NCBI GenBank assembly: GCA_002551355.1
Contig: NTHE01000040.1
Coordinates: 1-64,000 of the forward strand
DNA length: 64,000 nucleotides
Direction: 5' to 3'
Origin: Streptomyces sp. man185
Lineage (GTDB): Bacteria > Actinomycetota > Actinomycetes > Streptomycetales > Streptomycetaceae
Part shown: positions 1-9,300 of the stretch, piece after piece
How positions within the stretch are numbered: position 1 is the stretch's first letter
How the letters are laid out: each line of letters starts with the position of its first letter
Notes under the pieces: generated by a model
Database searches by the model: none
What the model saw: only the letters and a program-made list of their open reading frames with translations
Told to the model about the DNA's origin: nothing
Translations under genes and position numbers: made by a program

Positions 1-110
1 GCCCCCGAAGCGCTGAGCGTCGCCGCCGTGCCCGCGACGGCGGCGGCCCCGGACAGCATCGAGCGCCGCGAGAGACCGGCGGTTGCGGAGGCGGTGGACT
101 CGTCGTGCAT
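1..110 (-). CDS. TAT-exported protein, N-terminal fragment (truncated by window edge)
   Basis: Only the first 36 codons are inside the window. The ATG at 110 is preceded by AAGGAG at a good spacing. The peptide starts with a hydrophilic stretch, then SRRSMLSG followed by a hydrophobic alanine-rich segment, which is a twin-arginine export signal. The mature domain lies outside the window, so the function cannot be read. It lies 52 bp downstream of the TAT-exported amidohydrolase on the same strand, so the two are probably cotranscribed and act together outside the membrane. It may be a second hydrolase of the same pathway, but that is a guess. Confidence 0.75.
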   Translation of the reverse strand, partial: MHDESTASATAGLSRRSMLSGAAAVAGTAATLSASG

Positions 111-162
111 CAGGAACTCCTTCGAGGAGAGGGAACAGCAGGAAAGGGAGGGGGAGGCGGCG

Positions 163-1458
163 TCAGGCGCTCGGCACCACGAACCCTGCCCGCACCACGC
201 GCGCAGGGCTGCTCAGCACGCCGACGTCCGCCAGCGGGTCGCCGTCCACCACCAGGACGTCACCCGCGAAGCCCCGCGCCAGGCGGCCGACCGTGGAGTC
301 GAACCCGAGGAGCTTCGCGGCCCCCGTGGTCGCCGTGCGGATCGCGTCCAGGGCGGAGAGCCCGGCCGTGCGCATCAGCTCCACCTCGCGGCCGATCGGG
401 TCGACTGTTCCGCCCGAGGAGTCCGTGCCCGCCGCGAGGGGGACACCCAGCTCGTGGGCGGCCAGAACCGCCTGCTTCAGGACCGGGAGATAGGTGCGGC
501 CGCGCTCGGCCAGGACCGGGTCCGAGGACTCCGCGAGCCCGGCGATCGCGGTGAGCGTCGGCGTGAAGTACGTACCCCTGCGGCGCATTTCGTGCAGCGT
601 GCGCTCACCGACGAACGCCCCGTGCTCCAGCGAGCGGATGCCGGCCGTGACCGCGTCGTGGCAGCCCTTCTCGCTGTAGCTGTGGCAGAGCACCCCCTTT
701 CCGCCGCGCCGGGCCGCCGCCACGATCGCGGACAACTGCTCGTGGTCGTAGACCTGGACGAGCGGGTCCTGCTCGGGCAGCCCGGCCCGCTCGTTCACCC
801 GGGTCTTGATGGTGTCGGCCCCGCGCGCGAGGTTCACCTCGACCACCCGGCGCAGCGCCTCGGGCGAGCGCACCCCGTCGCGCAGCCGGGCGAGCGGGGC
901 CAGCTCCGGATCGGCGAGGATCGTGTCGCCGAGGTCCGGGGTGACGAAGATGCCCGCCGCCCGCAGCCGGGGCGCCCGCTCCGGCGCCTGCCGGGCCAAC
1001 TCCCGTACGGCGATGTCCTGGTAGAAGTTGGTCGAGCCGCTGCGCGCGCTGGTCGCGCCCTTGAGGACCGCGTCGCGCGCCTCGGCCGCCGTGTTGAGGT
1101 GGATGTGGGCGTCCACCAGGCCGGGCAGGATCCACCGGCCATGGGCCCGCAGCACCGGTACGCCGCCGGGGACCCGGCCGACCCGCCCCCGGGACCCGGC
1201 CGCGCGGACGACACCCCCGGCGATCACCACGACCGCGTCCTCGGTGACCTCGCCCGTCGCCGGGTCGAGCAGCCTGCCGCCCTCGACGACGAGATCGCCG
1301 CCCCGGCCCGGCGAACCGTGCCGGGCACCGGACGAAGCGGACGCGGCGGTGGCCGCCTGGGCCAGCACGGCCGAGGTGCCGGCCAGGGCCGCGGCACCGG
1401 CGAGCACACCCCGCCTGGTCAGTCGGCCGGAGGGTGGCGGAGTGTTCTCGACGCACAT
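163..1458 (-). CDS. TAT-exported metal-dependent amidohydrolase (imidazolonepropionase-like)
   Basis: 431 residues. Residues 12-45 carry a twin-arginine signal (LTRRGVLAG plus hydrophobic stretch). The rest is an amidohydrolase-superfamily TIM barrel: HxH metal site at H118/H120, candidate carboxylated lysine K218, metal histidines H259 and H279, and the catalytic aspartate in GTDSSG (D346). The set suits a binuclear metal hydrolase of the imidazolonepropionase/Xaa-Pro dipeptidase-like group, acting on a cyclic amide or dipeptide outside the cell; the substrate is not readable. Start ATG 1458 has AGGAG 7 bases upstream. A GntR-type box (1498-1507) about 40 bp upstream suggests control by the adjacent FCD regulator. 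Confidence 0.88.
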   Translation of the reverse strand: MCVENTPPPSGRLTRRGVLAGAAALAGTSAVLAQAATAASASSGARHGSPGRGGDLVVEGGRLLDPATGEVTEDAVVVIAGGVVRAAGSRGRVGRVPGGVPVLRAHGRWILPGLVDAHIHLNTAAEARDAVLKGATSARSGSTNFYQDIAVRELARQAPERAPRLRAAGIFVTPDLGDTILADPELAPLARLRDGVRSPEALRRVVEVNLARGADTIKTRVNERAGLPEQDPLVQVYDHEQLSAIVAAARRGGKGVLCHSYSEKGCHDAVTAGIRSLEHGAFVGERTLHEMRRRGTYFTPTLTAIAGLAESSDPVLAERGRTYLPVLKQAVLAAHELGVPLAAGTDSSGGTVDPIGREVELMRTAGLSALDAIRTATTGAAKLLGFDSTVGRLARGFAGDVLVVDGDPLADVGVLSSPARVVRAGFVVPSA

Positions 1459-1497
1459 GGGAGGGCTCCTTGGGTCGCGGAAGCGAGCGGGAGCACT

Positions 1498-1507
1498 TTG
1501 TATACCA
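1498..1507. promoter_or_regulatory. candidate GntR/FCD operator box 1
   Basis: TTGTATACCA matches the dyadic T-N-GT-N-AC-N-A pattern typical of GntR/FCD repressors. It lies 40 bp upstream of the amidohydrolase start and is the exact reverse complement of the box at 1613-1622. Confidence 0.55.
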
Positions 1508-1570
1508 GGATGGCTGTGATTCTGGGAAGGAGCGATTCCGCTCCCCGCGCGTGCAGGAAACGTGCAGGAA

Positions 1571-1612
1571 ATGCGCTCTGCCCCTCGGAAGCTTCCGAGG
1601 GGCAGAGCGCAT
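1571..1612. terminator. 42 bp perfect palindrome, probable terminator of the GntR gene
   Basis: Two 21 bp arms (left arm begins ATGCGCTCTGCCCC) are perfectly complementary with no spacer and an AAGCTT centre. It lies 13 bp past the stop of the GntR gene. An RNA hairpin would end that transcript before the amidohydrolase promoter. As DNA it is also an unusually long perfect palindrome. Confidence 0.65.
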
Positions 1613-1622
1613 TGGTATACAA
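1613..1622. promoter_or_regulatory. candidate GntR/FCD operator box 2
   Basis: TGGTATACAA, reverse complement of box 1, directly between the palindrome and the GntR stop codon. With box 1 it brackets the intergenic region at about 115 bp centre to centre. Confidence 0.5.
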
Positions 1623-1625
1623 AGA

Positions 1626-2357
1626 TCAGGCGTCGTGGAACAACGACCGAAGGGCCACGGCCCGGCTGTCCCGTACGTGCAGCAGCGTGCTCGCCGCGGC
1701 CGACTCCTCGTCGCCCGAAGCGATGTACCGGAACATGACCGCGTGCTGGGCCCGCATGTGCTCCGGCTCCTCCCGCATCCCGAACAGCAACCGGAGCTGT
1801 CCGCTCAGCTGCTCCATGGTGCGGGCCAGCATCGGGTTGCCGCTCAGCGCCACGATGTCCTCGTGGAAGGCGGTGTGGGCCGCGACCTCACGCGCTCCCT
1901 CGTCGTCGGACGCCGCCTGCTCCGCCCGGTCGAGGGAGGCCCGCAGCGCGGTCACGCCCGCCGGCTCCACCGGGGCGGACCGCGCCACCCGTCGTGCAGC
2001 GAGCCGGGAGGCCTGGACCGCGAGCGGCTCCCACACCTCGTACAGGTGCTCCACGTCGGCCCGCTCCAGCCGCCGCACCCGGACCCCGCTGTGCGGCAGC
2101 AGCTCCAGGAGCCCCTCGCCCACCAGGGCTCGCAGCGCCTCGCGGACCGGGACGCGGGACATCCGCAGTTCCTCGGCGACCTCGCGCTCCACGAGCCGGG
2201 CGCCCTGCGGGTAGCGGCGGTCGACGATCCGCTGCCGGACCGCGTCCCGGGCGCGGGCGCTGAGCGACGTACGCTCCGGGGCGCCCGCCTGCTCGCTCCC
2301 GGGACCGTCCGCCCGCGTTCGGTCCCGCTCTGCGCTGCTGCCCGTCACGTACGCCAT
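1626..2357 (-). CDS. GntR family transcriptional regulator, FCD subfamily
   Basis: 243 residues. Residues 31-97 form the GntR winged helix-turn-helix (recognition segment MSRVPVREALRAL). Residues 100-240 are an all-helical FCD ligand-binding domain with the usual metal-site histidines at H165, H205 and H227. FCD regulators usually bind organic acids and act as dimers. It sits upstream of, and on the same strand as, the amidohydrolase. The boxes at 1498 and 1613 fit its family and suggest it represses that gene, and possibly responds to the product of the exported hydrolases. The effector is unknown. Confidence 0.92.
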   Translation of the reverse strand: MAYVTGSSAERDRTRADGPGSEQAGAPERTSLSARARDAVRQRIVDRRYPQGARLVEREVAEELRMSRVPVREALRALVGEGLLELLPHSGVRVRRLERADVEHLYEVWEPLAVQASRLAARRVARSAPVEPAGVTALRASLDRAEQAASDDEGAREVAAHTAFHEDIVALSGNPMLARTMEQLSGQLRLLFGMREEPEHMRAQHAVMFRYIASGDEESAAASTLLHVRDSRAVALRSLFHDA

Positions 2358-2407
2358 CCTCCGCTCGGCCGGACTTCCCGACCTCCGGCCGAGGATACGC
2401 GGGGCGC

Positions 2408-3178
2408 TCAGGCCCTACCCGGCGTCCGGCCCTCCGGCAGGAACAGCACCGAGTTGACGTACCGCTCCCGGCGCGGCGCGAAGGCCCGGTGCAGCAGCCC
2501 CCGGTGCACCAGGTGCTCGGTCCGCTTCTGGTGGGCCACCAGGTCGAACCCGGCGAGCGGGACCCAGTCGCGGTCCGGGAGGACCCAGCCCGCATACCCC
2601 TGACCGGTCAGCGTGGCGATCACCGGTGTGATCGGGCCGAGCCGGCTCTCCAGCTCGATCAGCAGCGCCGGGCGGTCCCGGCGCAGCAGCTCCACCGCGC
2701 CGAGCAGCGCGGCCGCCTCCCCGCCGTCCACGTCCATCTTCACGAAGCCGACCCCGCTCAGCCCGAGGCCGTCGACGGTGATCGAGGGGACCTCCACGCT
2801 GTGGGCGTGGATGTCGCGGCGGGCCAGTGAGGACACCCCCCGGTCGCCCTGGTCGCCCTCCGGGAACCACAGCTGTGCCGTGCCCTCCCGGTCGGTCGCC
2901 GCGCCCTGGACCACCCGGACGTTGGACGGCAGCGTCCGCCGCAGATGCGCGGCCAGATGCGGCACGGGCTCCACGGTCACCACCCGCTCGCAGCGCGCGG
3001 CGAGCCGCCGCGACCAGGGGCCGTACCAGCCCCCGATGTCGAGGGCGACTCCGCCAGGCGGGCAGAAGTCGGCGAGCCGCCGGAGCTCGGGCTCGAAGCG
3101 CGGATACAGGGCGACGGCGGCGGAGCCGACCAGCCGTCCGGGCAGTCTGGCCGCGACCGCCGCGGCGAGCGTGGTCAC
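2408..3178 (-). CDS. FkbM family SAM-dependent methyltransferase
   Basis: 256 residues. SAM motif I is LDIGGWYG (46-53), the acidic end of strand 2 is E70, and KMDVDGGE (147-154) is the FkbM signature. The family O-methylates sugars and polyketides. It is the last gene of the leftward glycan operon. The GTG start overlaps the stop of the Trm112-like gene (GTGA), so translation is coupled. In this setting it probably methylates a hydroxyl of the envelope glycan or its lipid carrier; the acceptor is inferred from context only. Confidence 0.9.
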   Translation of the reverse strand: MTTLAAAVAARLPGRLVGSAAVALYPRFEPELRRLADFCPPGGVALDIGGWYGPWSRRLAARCERVVTVEPVPHLAAHLRRTLPSNVRVVQGAATDREGTAQLWFPEGDQGDRGVSSLARRDIHAHSVEVPSITVDGLGLSGVGFVKMDVDGGEAAALLGAVELLRRDRPALLIELESRLGPITPVIATLTGQGYAGWVLPDRDWVPLAGFDLVAHQKRTEHLVHRGLLHRAFAPRRERYVNSVLFLPEGRTPGRA

Positions 3179-3393
3179 GTGGCCGAGGCCTTCAGCGAGG
3201 TGAGGAACCGCTCGTGGTCGACGGAGCCGACCTTTCTGCCCGAGGAGGGCAGAAGCTGCGGTATCCCGTCCACGATCGGGTAACTCAGGTGCAGCCGCGG
3301 GTTGTAGAGCGCGTCCTCCTCCGGAAGCAGGGACAGCGGCCCCTTGTCGAGCGGGCAGGCCAGGATGGCCAGCAGCGGGTCGTCAGGACGCAT
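3175..3393 (-). CDS. Trm112-like small protein
   Basis: 72 residues from the ATG at 3393, chosen because GAGGAG lies 6 bases upstream; a second ATG seven codons earlier has no such site. The pattern LLAILACPLDKGPL...YPIVDGIPQLLP is that of the Trm112/UPF0434 fold, which often partners or activates methyltransferases. Only one cysteine remains, so zinc binding is unlikely, as in other bacterial members. It overlaps the FkbM methyltransferase by 4 bp, which suggests the two products work together. Confidence 0.85.
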   Translation of the reverse strand: MRPDDPLLAILACPLDKGPLSLLPEEDALYNPRLHLSYPIVDGIPQLLPSSGRKVGSVDHERFLTSLKASAT

Positions 3394-3444
3394 CAGGGGC
3401 TCCTCGTGTGTCATCGGCGAAACAGCGGAAGGGACGTCGGTGGG

Positions 3445-4338
3445 TCAGGGCGCCGCGGCGGGCTGCGGATCATGGCGCGGCATGGCCAGCAGGACGGACA
3501 GGGCGAGCGCCGTGCCGCCCACCCGCAGGGCCAGCAGGAGCGGATCGTCGGGCAGGCTCTCGCCGAAGGCGAGCGTCCCGAGGACCGCGGTGAACAGGCA
3601 GGTCACCGTGGTGCACACCGGCACGATGAGGGAGGCCCGGCAGCGCTGCAGCGCCGCCTGCGACATGACGAGACCGGCTCCCGCGGTGAACAGCAGCAGA
3701 TACGGATACGGGGACCCCAGCAGCGACAGCGCCGCCTCGCCCAGATCAGAGCTGGTCAGGCGGCTGGATGTGCCCTTGATCGCCAGTGAGCTGACACCGT
3801 AGAGCAGGCCCACCGCCACCCCGTAGCCGATCCCGCTGGTCGGCACCCGGTGACGTTTGGCCGCCCGGCTCTCGACGCGTACGTACAGCCAGACCCCCGC
3901 AGCCAGCGCCGGCAGACAGACCAGGAGCACCAGCGCCCACGGGGCCCCGCCGCTCACCACGTCCTCACCCTCGCGCACCGAGGCCACCACCATCAGCAGG
4001 GCGACAAGGACCCCGCCCAGCGCATAGCGTTCGCGGCCCGTCGACTCCTCGCCCAGCACCGCCGACGACAGCAGCAGGAGCAGCACGAGGCCGGAGACGA
4101 AGATGCCCTGCGCCGCCGCGATCGGCAGCGCGCGGTAGACGATCAGCTGGGCCCCGAACCCGGCCGCCAGCGCCAGCGCGCCGACGATCCACAGCGGGCT
4201 GGTCGCCAGCACCCGGATCACGTGCAGCGGCCGGCCCGCCGAGAGCGCGGGCAGCGAGCCCAGGGCGCGCTTCTCCACCACGAACCCCACGCTGTACAGC
4301 GCGTTGGCGACCAGAGCCGCGCCGACACCCCACCACAT
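3445..4338 (-). CDS. DMT/EamA-like multi-spanning transporter
   Basis: 297 residues with about nine or ten hydrophobic segments and an internal duplication, as in the drug/metabolite transporter superfamily (EamA-like and NIPA-like proteins). Charged loops around residues 100-130 and 165-180 separate the halves. The start lies 4 bp from the stop of the upstream methyltransferase, so it is part of the operon. It could flip or export a small precursor or lipid-linked sugar of the glycan; the substrate cannot be read. Confidence 0.85.
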   Translation of the reverse strand: MWWGVGAALVANALYSVGFVVEKRALGSLPALSAGRPLHVIRVLATSPLWIVGALALAAGFGAQLIVYRALPIAAAQGIFVSGLVLLLLLSSAVLGEESTGRERYALGGVLVALLMVVASVREGEDVVSGGAPWALVLLVCLPALAAGVWLYVRVESRAAKRHRVPTSGIGYGVAVGLLYGVSSLAIKGTSSRLTSSDLGEAALSLLGSPYPYLLLFTAGAGLVMSQAALQRCRASLIVPVCTTVTCLFTAVLGTLAFGESLPDDPLLLALRVGGTALALSVLLAMPRHDPQPAAAP

Positions 4339-4342
4339 CGCG

Positions 4343-5068
4343 CTACCCCCGCCGCGCGTGGGCCAGCAGGATGGAGGCCGCCCCCGGCGCCGCGCACGCC
4401 GCCCGGTCCAGCAGGCGCAGCGGACGCGGCACCCCGTGGAAGGGGGCGCCCTTGATCGTCACGTCGGTGAAGCCGGACGCCGTCAGGAACGAGCGCAGCG
4501 CACGGGCCGTGTACAGCCGCAGATGCCCCACCACCTCCGAGCCGGGGCGGCCGTGGATCCCGCGCAGACTGACCTCCGAGAACACCGGCTGCACCCCGGC
4601 GAGCAGCAGCGCCCGGTTGTACCAGGCCGCCAGGTTCGGGGTCGACAGCATCAGATGGCCGCCGGGCCGCAGGACCCGCCGCAGCTCGTCCAACGCCTGG
4701 TCCGGGTCGACCAGATGCTCCAGGATCTCGCTGAACAGCACCGCGTCCGCACACCCGTCGGCCAGCGGCAGCCCGCCGTGCTCCAGCTCGCCGCGCACCA
4801 CATGGCCCATCCGGGGCCTGGCCCTGCGCAGCGCGTCCTGTGACCAGTCGACCCCGATCAGCCGGTGCCCGGCGAGGATCGGGGCCGCCGTGGCCGCCGC
4901 CGTACCATCACCGCACCCGATGTCCAGGATCACCTGACCCGGCGCGTCCAGCGCGCCGGCCAGCAGCCGCGCCTGCCGGAGGGTGCGCCCGTCGCCCGAG
5001 GCGACGGGGACGGCCGGGTTCTCGTAGAAGTCCCGCAGCCCGGGCGGGGGAGTGGTGGTGCCGGTCAT
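4343..5068 (-). CDS. class I SAM-dependent methyltransferase
   Basis: 241 residues. Motif I ILDIGCGDG (48-56), an EHLVDPDQAL segment after strand 4 (117-126) and LRPGGHL (133-139) give the Ubie/COQ5-like fold (Methyltransf_11/25). The start overlaps the stop of the upstream acyltransferase (ATGA). It is one of three methyltransferases in the operon, which suggests the final glycolipid is methylated at several positions. The substrate is unknown. Confidence 0.9.
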   Translation of the reverse strand: MTGTTTPPPGLRDFYENPAVPVASGDGRTLRQARLLAGALDAPGQVILDIGCGDGTAAATAAPILAGHRLIGVDWSQDALRRARPRMGHVVRGELEHGGLPLADGCADAVLFSEILEHLVDPDQALDELRRVLRPGGHLMLSTPNLAAWYNRALLLAGVQPVFSEVSLRGIHGRPGSEVVGHLRLYTARALRSFLTASGFTDVTIKGAPFHGVPRPLRLLDRAACAAPGAASILLAHARRG

Positions 5069-6393
5069 GCGGTCTCCGAGGACGTCGAGGCCAGGTGTCG
5101 GGTGAACATCTCGCGCAGCCGTACGCCGTCCTCGTCCCCCAGCAGGGTGCGCGACCAGCGCAGCGCCAGATGCAGCCGGCCGCCCGTGGACGCCGTGGTG
5201 AAGGTCAGCCCCCGGGGCATCCGGGCGGGCGCGGAGAACCACACGGCCGTCGCCCGGCCCGCCTCCCCGAAGTCCAGCGGGTAGGGCACCCGGCCGATGT
5301 TGCTCAGCAGGGTCGTCGAGGTCCACGGCCCCGCCAGCACCCGCAGCCCCCGGGTGACCGCGGCACGGGCCGCCACCGGCAGCAGCGGCGCGGTCAGCAG
5401 CCCCGCCCCGTGCCCCAGCTGCGGGCGCGGCTGGGCCTTGAGCGCCCGGGTCCGCTCCGCGGTCGTCCGCAGCAGCGCCGCCACGTCCGTCCCCGGCGCC
5501 AGCTCGGCCGCGGTGAAGCCGACCTCCACCAGCCGGGTGCCGTTGCCGATCGGCATCTCGGGGCCCCGGGTGCGGTCGTCGACCGGCATGGTGATCCGCA
5601 GCGGCCGCCGGTCCGTACCCGGCGCGCCCTGCGCCCGGTTCCAGTCGGCCACCGTCAGCGCGGTGGCCACCATCAGCTGATCGTTCACCGTGTACGGCGC
5701 CCCGGACTCCCTTCGGGGGACCGGGAGTTCGGCCAGCAGCATCGCGTTGCCCGGCACCGGGGCGGCCCCCGGCGAGCCCGGCGCCACCTGGGCGGGCCGG
5801 GCCAGCACGGGGGTCCGGGCCTGTCGGGGCAGCGGGGCCGCGGCCGGGCGGGCCGGGGCCGGCGACGGCGGTGTGGGACACATGCCGTAGATCTCGGCGG
5901 TCGTCGCCGCCAGCCGCATGCACGCCGGTCCGTCGAGGGCGGTGTGATGAAGGGTGAACACCAGCACACAGCCCTCCCGGTCCGGTTCCCGGACCACTTC
6001 GAGCCGCAGCGGCGGCGAGACGGTGAGCGCCGGGGCGCGGTCCAGCGCCCCGGCCCGGGCCCGGTCCAGAGCCCCGGGCGCGGACGGCGGGAAGGAGACC
6101 GGGTCCCTGTCCGGGCCCTCGGTCAGCTCCCACTCGTACCGGCGGGCCAACGGCCCCCGGGGACGCTCCCGCATCAGCGCCCGGGGGTGCCGGGCCAGCG
6201 CGGCGGCGAACGCGGCGCGCAGCCGGTCCTCGTCGACCCGGCCCGGCAGGTGGATCTCGATGTGCACCGTGCTCGGCTCGGCGTCCTGCGCGCAGTGCCG
6301 GGCCACCTCGTCGACGACCGGGAACGGCACCCGGACGGGCCGCCCGGGCGACTGGCCGCCGCCCGGGGCCCGCTGGTGCTGCGTGGTCGCCAT
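5065..6393 (-). CDS. condensation-domain-fold acyltransferase (PapA/WS-DGAT-like)
   Basis: 442 residues. The active-site motif HHTALDG (149-155) is the HHxxxDG of condensation domains and CoA-dependent acyltransferases such as PapA and WS/DGAT enzymes. No carrier, adenylation or other NRPS domain is attached, so it is a stand-alone acyltransferase. A Pro/Ala-rich loop lies at about 175-205. The start shares one base with the stop of the AftD-like gene (TGATG) and the end overlaps the next methyltransferase (ATGA). Likely role: acylation of a sugar or lipid intermediate in the locus, by analogy with mycobacterial PapA enzymes; inferred. Confidence 0.85.
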   Translation of the reverse strand: MATTQHQRAPGGGQSPGRPVRVPFPVVDEVARHCAQDAEPSTVHIEIHLPGRVDEDRLRAAFAAALARHPRALMRERPRGPLARRYEWELTEGPDRDPVSFPPSAPGALDRARAGALDRAPALTVSPPLRLEVVREPDREGCVLVFTLHHTALDGPACMRLAATTAEIYGMCPTPPSPAPARPAAAPLPRQARTPVLARPAQVAPGSPGAAPVPGNAMLLAELPVPRRESGAPYTVNDQLMVATALTVADWNRAQGAPGTDRRPLRITMPVDDRTRGPEMPIGNGTRLVEVGFTAAELAPGTDVAALLRTTAERTRALKAQPRPQLGHGAGLLTAPLLPVAARAAVTRGLRVLAGPWTSTTLLSNIGRVPYPLDFGEAGRATAVWFSAPARMPRGLTFTTASTGGRLHLALRWSRTLLGDEDGVRLREMFTRHLASTSSETA

Positions 6394-9300
6394 CAGGCGT
6401 CCTCTCCCTTCGCCGGGTGCCTGCCGTCGGCGGACAGCGTCCGGCCCGAGGGCGGTGCGGGCTGCGCCGGGAGCTGGACCGTCGGACGGTCGCCGCCCGA
6501 CGGGACCGGCTCGGCCGCGCCCTGGTCCGTGCGGACCGCCCGCCTGCCGAGCGGTTCCCGGCCCACCGTGACCAGTGCGGCGAACAACCCGATCAGGGCG
6601 AGGAGCTGTGCCGTGGCGCCGAAGGCACCCTCGCCCGTCGTCGTACTCTCCCCGGTGCCCACCGCGGCGACAACCCCCGCGGCGGCCATCGCCGTGAACG
6701 CGACCGGAACGAGCAGGCGCGGCCAGAAGTGGGCCACGACGGCGAGCAGCGGAACGGCCACCGCGACCGGGCCCGCGATCACCACGCCCACCAGGGTGAG
6801 GGCGACCGTGCCCAGGATCAGACCCGGACCCGGCGGCGCCGGCTGCTCCTCGGCCACTGCCTCGGCCTCGTCCCGGCCGGAACCCTTGCGGCCCACGAGG
6901 GCGAGCACCACGAGCGCCAGGAACAGCACGCCCGCACCGATCAGACCCCACTGGTAGATCTTGGCCGGCTCGTACTCCAGGGTGACCGTGCCGCCCTCGC
7001 CCTCGGGCACCAGCCAGGCCTGCTGCCACCCGTCGATCCGCAGCGGCGTCAGTTCCTTGCCGTCCAGGGTGGCCTTCCAGCCCTTGTTGTGGTTCTCGTG
7101 GATCTGGAGGTACGAGGCCTCGCCCGCCCCGACCTCGACGGTCCGCCGGTCGCCCTCGCCCTGCTTGACGTCCACCGTGCGCGGCGTCGCAGCGGCGGCC
7201 TCGGTGGCGCCGTTGCTCAGCGTGACGTCGGTGACGGCCAGCGGACCCTCGTCCCCCGCCTGCACGGTGGTGGACGACGCGGCCAGCTCGACCTTGCTGT
7301 CGTCGGTGCACAGCGAGACCTCGATGGGCCTGCGCTGGGTCAGATCCCGCACCCGCCCCTCTGCCTTGGTCTCCATGTACGTGCCGCCGACGGAGAGGAC
7401 CGGGCCCTTGCCGCACGGCAGGCTGAACTTCTGGTCCGGCTTCGGCTGCGGAGAACGGAACTCCTCCAGCGCCGGGATGTAGACCTCGCTCAGCCCGACC
7501 GGCAGCTGCAACTGGCCGTCGGCCACCGGGTTGTGCACGGTCAGCGGCGCCGTCTTGGAGATGGCGATGTCCAGCCGGTCGGTGTTGATGGGCGAGAAGC
7601 GGGCCATGCCGTTCTCGTCCACCGATGCCACCGCCGTACCGTCCGGCGAACTGATCTGGACCTGCTCGGCCCGGGCCGACAGACCCCCGGCCGCCGCGAA
7701 CACGATCTCGCCGACCGGACGCTTCTCGGGCCAGGTCAGCCGCAGAACGGGACGCTCGCCCGCGATCCACGCCGTGGTCAGGTCACCGTCGGTCAGGTTG
7801 CGGGGGCTGAGGTTGGTGCCCAGGCGCGCCGTGGAGTCGGCGGTCACCTCGATCTTGTCCCGCTCGCCCGTCAGCTCGAACAGCAGCTTGTCGAGCGGCT
7901 CGCCGGGCACCGGCAGCGCGGTCGCCGAGACGGTGTACTCGCCCGCCTCCGGCGCGGTGAACTGCCGGCCGAGACCGACCTCGGCGGCCACGGACGACAG
8001 ACCGCCCGGGTCGCTGCCCCGCCGCAGCGAGAACATCGTCGCGTCGGCGCCCTCACGCGGCGCGTCGTTCGGCAGCTCCAGCATCCGGGTCACCTGCACC
8101 CCGGGGATGGCGATGTCGGTGAACCCGGCCCCGGTGAGTCCCGGGCGCCCCTGCTGGGACTCCAGGATCGTCACCTTCAGCCAGGCGGCCTGCCCGGCGG
8201 GCGCGGCCACCTGCTGTGCCGAACCGTCGGTCCGCAGCGGGCTGTCCTTGGAGCCCTGGTCGGTCTCCACCCGGATCACGGTGGCGGCGGCCCGCACATT
8301 GCCGCTGGGCAGCGGCGTCACCTGGATCGAGCCGGGGATGTCGGTGGGGGCGGAGAAGTCGACCCGCACCCACTCGTCCTCGGGCGCGCCGGGAGAGCCC
8401 TCCGCCCAGCCGGTCGCCGGGTTGCCGTCGAACGCGTTGACCGGGTCGTACTGCGGCAGATGGAACAGCCAGTTGCCGACCGATGACGCGCTGACCGACT
8501 TCGCCCCGCGGATCACCGCCGTCGTCTGGTGCTTCGCACCGGACGTCGGCAGGATCTGGCGCGGCTCGCGCCCCGGGTCCTGCGCCGCGTCCTCGGCATT
8601 GCGCTCGTCGGCGGTGTACGTGTACGAGGTGTTGGAGTTGACCAGCCCGAACCGGGTGTCCGCGCGCCGCAGTCCGTCGCCCGCCGCGTACAGCGACGGC
8701 CGCCCCAGACCGGGGTGCGCGTCACCGGCCAGCACGGTCGGCCGGCCCTCGACGGCGCCGCTCGCCGACAGCGGCAGCAGCGATTCCGGGCCACCGCTCA
8801 CCACGGCCGTGGAGGCGACCGGGGTGGCCTCCGCCCGCCCGGGGCGCTCGGTCCCCTTGGGCGGTTCGTAGATCTCCACCGCCCGCTGGCGCGGATACAG
8901 GCCCTCGACCTGCACGGGGGTGTCCGCCGCGATCCGGCCGGCGGTCATCACCGGCCCGTAGCCCTTGACGCGGCTGTAGCCGGACGCCTCCAGGGTGCGC
9001 TTCACCGTGGTGGAGGGGACGTAGCCCAGCTGGTCCGGGTCCAGGTCGTTGCGGACCACCACATAGTGCAGCCCGGCCCGGTTCAGGTACTCGCTGAGCC
9101 CGGGAACCTCGCCGCCGGAGGTCAGCGCCTGCTCGACGGCGTCCATCGCCCGCCGGTTACCGGGCGTGCCGAAGGGGACGTAATCACGCTGTGCGTACGG
9201 CGATTCGGCCAGCACGTCCAGCGGCTGGTCGATGGGGGAGCCCCAGGTGTAGATGCCGTGCGCGGTCGCCGGGACGACCAGGGCACGATCGTCCGGCGAG

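Noticed and set aside
28..2214. 728-residue plus-strand frame over the first 2 kb
   Set aside because: It is antisense to the amidohydrolase and GntR genes and is composed of Arg/Pro/Gly-rich translation typical of GC-rich shadow frames.
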